The notes under the pieces: model-generated | Databases searched by the model: none | The model's input: the letters and a program-made list of their open reading frames with translations, nothing else | What the model was told of the DNA's origin: nothing | NCBI GenBank assembly: GCA_964416195.1 | Contig: CAYQDB010000036.1 | Coordinates: forward strand, 1-18,194 | Reading direction: 5' to 3' | Source: CAYQDB01 sp964416195 | Lineage (GTDB): Bacteria > Zixibacteria > MSB-5A5 > GN15 > FEB-12 | Length of the DNA stretch: 18,194 bases | Program-made: the position numbers and the translations under genes | Part shown: one piece after another, positions 13,924 through 18,194 of the stretch | Layout of the letters: each line of letters starts with the position of its first letter | Position numbering within the stretch: the stretch's first letter is position 1

Positions 13924-14685
13924 CTATATGTATTTCTCGAAAAAGCCTTTTAGCTTCGCATCCAGCTCTATTGCATGTTCTTTGTACTGTTTCATGTCCT
14001 TCTTGTCGGAGCATTCTTTCATCCGCAGGGCCAGCTTTTTCATGGCGGCAATCTCGGCCAGGATGCTCGCCTGCTCTTCCTTTAATTCATCTGGAATAGT
14101 GGTGGTATCCGCCAGGACGTCATACATGGACATAAGAGTGTCCGTTGATCCAACAATGCCTTCCATATCGTTCTTGGGCAGGTACGTCTCAATGATAAGA
14201 TTCAGAGTAATCACCACCGCTTCAATTTCCGGGTATGAGACCGGAAGCAGGGTAGAGGCGGTCATCTCGAAAGCATCGTGGAGCTTTGGCATCAGTTCGT
14301 ACACGGTTTCTTTATCGCCCTTTTCAGCGGCGGCGGCATAGGTCTGGACGATTTTGGAGAAACTGTCATGAGCCTTCAGGAACGCTTTTTTGCGGGCTTT
14401 TGTCTTGAACGTCGGCTCCATCTTGGCGATTCCGGCAAACGCTTCCTTGAACTGCGGGCCGGCAGCCAACAGGGCATCATAATCTTTATCAGGCCATGCA
14501 GTGTGCCAGGCAGGGGCCATAATTTTGTGGAACGCTTCAAAGGAATCAAAGCCAAGTTTTGCCGCCTGATGTGCCGGACAGCCGGCATGGCTTTGTTCGT
14601 GTTTCTCTTCAGGCGGAGATTCTGCCGCGTATGTCAAGGGGACTACCAGCAGCAGGGCAGCCAGAATCAAAAGATGCTTCTTCAT
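13924..14685 (-). CDS. Exported alpha-helical His-rich protein, unknown function
   Basis: The 253-residue protein starts at ATG 14685, with AGGAGG 4 nt upstream. Residues 1-20 form a signal peptide (TYA-AE). The mature N-terminus carries a HEQSHAGCPAH cluster (His29, His33, Cys36, His39; spacing HxxxHxxCxxH), which looks able to bind a metal ion. The rest is predicted almost wholly helical, with several amphipathic, Lys/Glu-rich helices and further His at 53, 61, 106 and 136. There is no CXXCH, so it is not a c-type cytochrome, although the helical-bundle character recalls cytochrome c'/b562-like periplasmic proteins. I do not recognise the family. The gene lies 46 bp after the FAD oxidoreductase and 49 bp before the lipoprotein hydrolase. 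Confidence 0.85.
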   Translation of the reverse strand: MKKHLLILAALLLVVPLTYAAESPPEEKHEQSHAGCPAHQAAKLGFDSFEAFHKIMAPAWHTAWPDKDYDALLAAGPQFKEAFAGIAKMEPTFKTKARKKAFLKAHDSFSKIVQTYAAAAEKGDKETVYELMPKLHDAFEMTASTLLPVSYPEIEAVVITLNLIIETYLPKNDMEGIVGSTDTLMSMYDVLADTTTIPDELKEEQASILAEIAAMKKLALRMKECSDKKDMKQYKEHAIELDAKLKGFFEKYI

Positions 14686-14731
14686 ACATCCTCCTGCAAA
14701 TGGTTATACTGATTATACATTGTACTGTCTA

Positions 14732-15880
14732 TTATATTACGTTCGTTTCTTCTTTGATTATGCCGGTAGCAAATCTTTCCGGAGAGAGAGGTGATATGTC
14801 GACAGATGGCTTCTTGCCGGTTAGAATCTCACTGGTGACTAGCCCGGCTGCAGGCGCGTGCATAAAGCCATGCCCAGAAAAGCCGGTGACGTGGAACATC
14901 CCCGACACGGACGGTTCGTAGCCAATTATGGCACGGTGATCAGGTGTGGTCTCGTAAAGTCCAGCCCATTGATTGGCAATTTCGGCCTGCTCCAATTGAG
15001 GAATACGGTGCAGCGCCTTTTCTAAGATTGCGTCAGTATAGTCAGGGTCAAGTGATATATCAAAAGAAGGCTTAACCGACTTGTCGGCCCAACCCAACAG
15101 CATTCCTTTAGATTCCTTGTGGCAGTACAAACCTGATTTGACATCGACTACCATCGGAATCTCCGGCTTGAGGAAATCAAGCTCACCGGTGGTGACAATC
15201 TGCCGCCGAATTGGTTCCACCGGGACTTTGGCTCCCACCATCTGACCGATGAGCTTTGAATGTGGGCCAGCGCAGTTTATTACCAAGGGACAACTGATAC
15301 TGCCTTTGGTGGTTTCGAGGCCGGTGATTTTACCGCCGGATACATGTATTGCTGTGACTTCAGCGCTAAGCTCGAAATCAACCCCCATCTTTCTGGCGGC
15401 TCGCTCGTATCCTGTCAGAAACTCATGCGGGTCTCCCAATCCGTCGTCCTGACAGAATGTTGCCAGCCTTATGTCGTCAGTGCGGACATGGGGGGCGTAT
15501 TGTGCGATCTCCTCCGGCTTGAGCAATTCTACTTTGAGGCCAAGCGATTTCTGCAATTCGTAGTCTTTCTTGAACTGCTTAGCATCACTCTCATCTTCCA
15601 ACAGGAACATATATCCGACCTGATCAAACAAGGCCTCCGAAGCGGTTTCCTCCTTGAAGTTACACATAATCTTTTCGGCTAGCATGGACATTTCGATATT
15701 AACCTGCGTAGAAAATTGCGCTCTGATTCCACCCGCCGCTTTTGAGGTAGCGCCAGCTCCCAACAGCGATTCCTTCTCAACAAGGACGATTTGGCCGTAC
15801 TTTTCTCGCGCCAGGTAGAAGGAGACAGCCGCACCAATTATCCCCCCCCCAATGATTACTGCATCAGCTGTTGTTCGCAT
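14732..15880 (-). CDS. FAD-dependent oxidoreductase, DAO family (sarcosine/glycine oxidase-like)
   Basis: The 382-residue protein has the DAO fold. A Rossmann dinucleotide motif VIIGGGIIGAAVSFYLA (8-24), Glu35 for the adenosine ribose (VLVEKE) and TSKAAGGIRAQFS (45-57) bind FAD. Near the C-terminus are GLYETTPDHRAIIG (307-320) and GFSGHGFMHAPAAG (333-346), typical of the beta subunit of sarcosine oxidase, proline dehydrogenase beta-type and related amine or imino-acid oxidases. No partner subunit is encoded nearby, so it may work as a single-subunit enzyme; the substrate cannot be read from sequence. The start at ATG 15880 has AGAGG 7 nt upstream. Probable first gene of the three-gene operon. 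Nine consecutive G on its coding strand encode the GGG of the FAD motif. Confidence 0.9.
   Translation of the reverse strand: MRTTADAVIIGGGIIGAAVSFYLAREKYGQIVLVEKESLLGAGATSKAAGGIRAQFSTQVNIEMSMLAEKIMCNFKEETASEALFDQVGYMFLLEDESDAKQFKKDYELQKSLGLKVELLKPEEIAQYAPHVRTDDIRLATFCQDDGLGDPHEFLTGYERAARKMGVDFELSAEVTAIHVSGGKITGLETTKGSISCPLVINCAGPHSKLIGQMVGAKVPVEPIRRQIVTTGELDFLKPEIPMVVDVKSGLYCHKESKGMLLGWADKSVKPSFDISLDPDYTDAILEKALHRIPQLEQAEIANQWAGLYETTPDHRAIIGYEPSVSGMFHVTGFSGHGFMHAPAAGLVTSEILTGKKPSVDISPLSPERFATGIIKEETNVI
15842..15850. repeat. C9/G9 homopolymer in the FAD-binding motif
   Basis: Nine consecutive C on the + strand (nine G in the gene) encode three glycines of GGGIIG. Being only about 30 bp into the gene, a slip of one base would abolish the protein. 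The tract is in frame here. Confidence 0.7.
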
Positions 15881-16289
15881 GGGTAAGCCTCTATCAAATC
15901 GAACTCGTGGTCCTTCGTGAACTTTTTCACCAAAAGGTAATGATTCCGTTTACCAAGTCAAGGCCATTTACATGAGTTGTAGATGAAAACAGGATATCGG
16001 CACGCGCCCCTTTGAAGATAGTGTGTCCCGTGCATCTCTGCTTGAAGAGCAGATAGCAGTTTATGCCAAGGTTCATGTTTTGCTACACCAAGGTGAAGGT
16101 TGACTTCTTGGTTGAGATGTGCCGCCATATTCTCTCGTTGAGAATGGACTGATCTGACACTGAAGTTATTGATTTTCGAGTAATCAGTCGCTAAGTAATG
16201 CCTTGCCCATCCAGTCGTGGCCGGTTACATTAGGCCAACATAAATGGTGAGTACTACATAAGATTTGAAAGTCACAGGGACTTGACGTC
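15881..16289. other. Divergent intergenic region, no gene found
   Basis: These ~410 bp lie between the FAD oxidoreductase and the ClC gene, which diverge from it. No ORF with convincing coding character is visible on either strand. A TTGACT on the minus strand (near 15942-15947) has only a poor -10 after it. A small hairpin GTGAA/TTCAC sits at 15917-15930. No tRNA, riboswitch or strong promoter was recognised, so the start signals of both flanking transcripts remain unidentified. Confidence 0.5.
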
Positions 16290-18194
16290 TTGGATTTTAT
16301 CATAGAGGTATCTCAACGTATCCGGTCATGGCTGGGCCAACTTCGGGCAGAGATCAGCAAGACCGAGCATCTGTATATGGGAGTGGCAGCGCTGGCGGTA
16401 GGGTTGCTTGGCGGCCTGTGTGCTGTTGGCTTTCGCCAGTTAATTCATTTTGGTCAGCTTACTGCCTGGTGGCACAGTAGCTACACGCTGGACTATATCC
16501 GTAGCCTCCCATGGTGGTGGAAGGTTATCACACCGACTATTGGGGGACTGGTGGTTGGTATGATAACCTATTACTTCGCACGCGAGGTCAAAGGGCACGG
16601 CGTACCGGAGGTGATGGAAGCGGTCTCGCTTCGCGGAGGGCGAATTCGACCACGAGTAGTGGTGGCCAAGATGTTGGCTTCCGGTGTGTGTATCGCTAGC
16701 GGCGGTTCCGTTGGTCGTGAGGGTCCGATTGTTCAGATAGGTTCTGCGCTTGGCTCAACTATAGGCCAGTGGCTCAGGATAAGTCAGCGGCGGCTGCGGA
16801 CATTGGTCGGCTGCGGTGCGGCAGCAGGGATCGCAGCTACATTCAACGCTCCGGTGGCTGGAGCGTTGTTCGCTGTAGAGATCATTCTCGGTGACTTTGG
16901 CGTGTCACAGTTCTCACCCATTGTTATCTCTTCAGTTGCCGCCACCGTTGTCAGCAGGGGCTTCCTCGGTGACTTCCCAGCCTTCCAGGTGCCTGCATAC
17001 AGCCTTATTAGCCCGAAAGAGCTACTCGTGTATTCTGTTTTAGGGTTACTGGCCGGGATTGTAGCAGTTGTGTTTATCAAGGTCTTATATGGTTTAGAAG
17101 ACGTTTTCGACAAAATTCGCCTTTATCAACCACTAAAGACAGCCATAGGCGGCACGATTATCGGCCTGATCGCTATAGGATTCCCTGAGGTCTTCGGCAT
17201 TGGATATGAGACAATAGACGTGGCGCTACGCGGTGATATGCTTTGGCACCTGCTGCTTGTCCTGATGGTACTCAAGATACTGGCGGTGTCGGTTACTATT
17301 GGCTCCGGGGGGTCTGGAGGAATCTTTGCGCCTTCATTGTTCATTGGGGCCATGATGGGAGGGACTGTGGGAGCAGTAGCCAACATGATTTGGCCTGGAA
17401 GCGTAGCTGGTCCGGGGGCGTATGCCCTGGTGGGGATGGCTGCAGTAGTGGGGGCCAGCACCCATGCCCCGATCACTGCTATCTTGATTGTCTTCGAGTT
17501 GACTAGTGAGTATAAGATTATCCTGCCTCTAATGATCAGTTGTATCCTTGCCACGCTTCTGGCCACCCGATTGAAAAAGGGCTCAATCTATACTCTCAAG
17601 CTGTTGCGGCGCGGAGTTGATATTCACAAGGGGCAATCTCTCAATGTGTTGCGGGAGCTGAAGGTCGAGAGCGTCATGCGTCGGGACATAGTCACTGTTT
17701 CTGCCGGCACCCCGTTAATGTCGATTGTTTCGCAATTCGTCGAACATCCGAGCAACTCGGTCTTTGTGGTTGACAGAGATCATCATTTGCGTGGCCTGAT
17801 CACACTTGATGAAATGAGACAAATCCTGGCCGATCCGCAATCGCTAAAGAACCTGGTAATTGCCCAGGACCTGATGATCGAAAGTGGCTTTCCTGTCTTC
17901 CACACCAGTGATAATCTGGCTGATGTGATGAAGCGGTTGGGCAGTCATAGTTTTGTGGTGCCGGTCGTCGACAATGGACGAATTGTAGGAGGCATCTGGC
18001 CAGAGGATGTGTTCAACAGCTACAATGCAGAGATCTTCAAACGGGAAATGGCAACAGGCATGGCTTCTACATTAAACTCCGAACGGCCAATGCAAGCTGT
18101 CCCGGTGGCGGGTGATGTCGCGATCGCGGAGATTCCTGTGCCGACTCGGTTTCATGGGAAAACGATTGCTGAACTGGATATAAGGAAGCGTTTT
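16290..18194 (+). CDS. ClC-family anion channel/transporter with CBS pair and TrkA-C domain (3'-truncated)
   Basis: The frame runs from a stop at 16266 to the window end without another stop. I propose the TTG at 16290, with AGGGA (16276-16280) 9 nt upstream; the first ATG at 16377 has no ribosome site and would cut the N-terminal segment. The 635 visible residues hold a ClC membrane domain (about 25-440). Its motifs are GHGVPE (102-107), GREGPIVQ with the gating Glu144, FNAPVAGALFAVE (ending Glu197), GGIFAPSLF (343-351) and Tyr434, the equivalent of the inner-gate Tyr. Two CBS domains follow (about 457-515 and 523-578), and then the start of a TrkA-C (RCK_C) domain (PVPTRFHGKTIAELDIRKRF). 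CBS and TrkA-C domains usually bind nucleotides or other ligands, so transport is probably ligand-regulated. At the EcClC Ser107 position there is His103, and at Glu203 there is Ile198. Confidence 0.93.
   Translation, partial: MDFIIEVSQRIRSWLGQLRAEISKTEHLYMGVAALAVGLLGGLCAVGFRQLIHFGQLTAWWHSSYTLDYIRSLPWWWKVITPTIGGLVVGMITYYFAREVKGHGVPEVMEAVSLRGGRIRPRVVVAKMLASGVCIASGGSVGREGPIVQIGSALGSTIGQWLRISQRRLRTLVGCGAAAGIAATFNAPVAGALFAVEIILGDFGVSQFSPIVISSVAATVVSRGFLGDFPAFQVPAYSLISPKELLVYSVLGLLAGIVAVVFIKVLYGLEDVFDKIRLYQPLKTAIGGTIIGLIAIGFPEVFGIGYETIDVALRGDMLWHLLLVLMVLKILAVSVTIGSGGSGGIFAPSLFIGAMMGGTVGAVANMIWPGSVAGPGAYALVGMAAVVGASTHAPITAILIVFELTSEYKIILPLMISCILATLLATRLKKGSIYTLKLLRRGVDIHKGQSLNVLRELKVESVMRRDIVTVSAGTPLMSIVSQFVEHPSNSVFVVDRDHHLRGLITLDEMRQILADPQSLKNLVIAQDLMIESGFPVFHTSDNLADVMKRLGSHSFVVPVVDNGRIVGGIWPEDVFNSYNAEIFKREMATGMASTLNSERPMQAVPVAGDVAIAEIPVPTRFHGKTIAELDIRKRF

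Noticed and set aside
14278..14712. Plus-strand ORF of 144 codons opposite the helical exported protein
   Set aside because: It lacks a ribosome site and family resemblance; the minus-strand gene has a signal peptide and a good AGGAGG.
16021..16200. tRNA, small RNA or CRISPR-like repeats in the 15881-16289 gap
   Set aside because: Only 4-5-bp inverted repeats were found; no cloverleaf, direct-repeat spacing or T-run was seen.
16784..17566. Two long minus-strand ORFs opposite the ClC gene
   Set aside because: They are Pro/Thr/Ile-rich low-complexity antisense reflections of the membrane helices; the + strand frame carries all ClC motifs.

Overview
This 18.2-kb window looks like chromosome from an uncultured bacterium of the FCB/Zixibacteria type. 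The clue is the secreted proteins that end in tandem EF-hand-like (dockerin-type) repeats of the form ...VADLTYLV.YLF..GP.PP; I associate this tail style with Zixibacteria and relatives from memory, so the taxonomic call is tentative. I see no phage, insertion sequence, CRISPR array, tRNA or rRNA. Apart from lexA and purF, the region is dominated by exported proteins.

Layout, left to right. (1) 1-2014 (+): the 3' part of a large secreted protein with dockerin-type repeats in the middle and at the C-terminus. (2) 2121-2170: a short 5/10-bp tandem repeat. (3) 2244-2864 (-): lexA, whose promoter carries a LexA-type palindrome filling the -35/-10 spacer. (4) 3013-3041: a strong rightward terminator with no recognised gene in front of it. 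(5) 3160-5453 (+): a probable two-gene operon, a beta-roll surface protein and a small dockerin-tailed secreted protein, closed by a hairpin at 5466-5496. (6) 5609-6085 (+): a secreted DUF2914 protein, convergent with (7) 6122-8851 (-), a secreted subtilisin-like S8 protease with a dockerin tail. (8) 9030-10451 (-): purF of the iron-sulfur class with a clear sigma70-type promoter. (9) 10733-11500 (+): a GAF plus histidine-kinase dimerisation protein with no ATPase domain. (10) 11551-12906 (-): a secreted seven-repeat FG-GAP/VCBS beta-propeller with a dockerin tail. (11) 13089-15880 (-): three closely spaced genes, probably one operon: a DAO-family FAD oxidoreductase, an exported helical His-rich protein and a lipoprotein alpha/beta hydrolase. 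(12) 15881-16289: a non-coding gap. (13) 16290-18194 (+): a ClC anion transporter/channel with paired CBS domains and the start of a TrkA-C domain, cut by the window edge.

How they fit together: four unrelated exported proteins (unknown ectodomain, short beta-protein, S8 protease, beta-propeller) share the same paired C-terminal repeat module. Most copies are bracketed by conserved cysteines and several have a lengthened calcium loop. No recognised cohesin partner lies in the window, although one beta-rich segment of the first protein is cohesin-like. The shared tail therefore looks like a common anchoring or assembly tag for the cell surface. Several promoters could be read directly. lexA, purF and S8 use near-consensus -35/-10 pairs. 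Three genes for other secreted proteins have weaker -10 boxes preceded by an extended -10 TGG.
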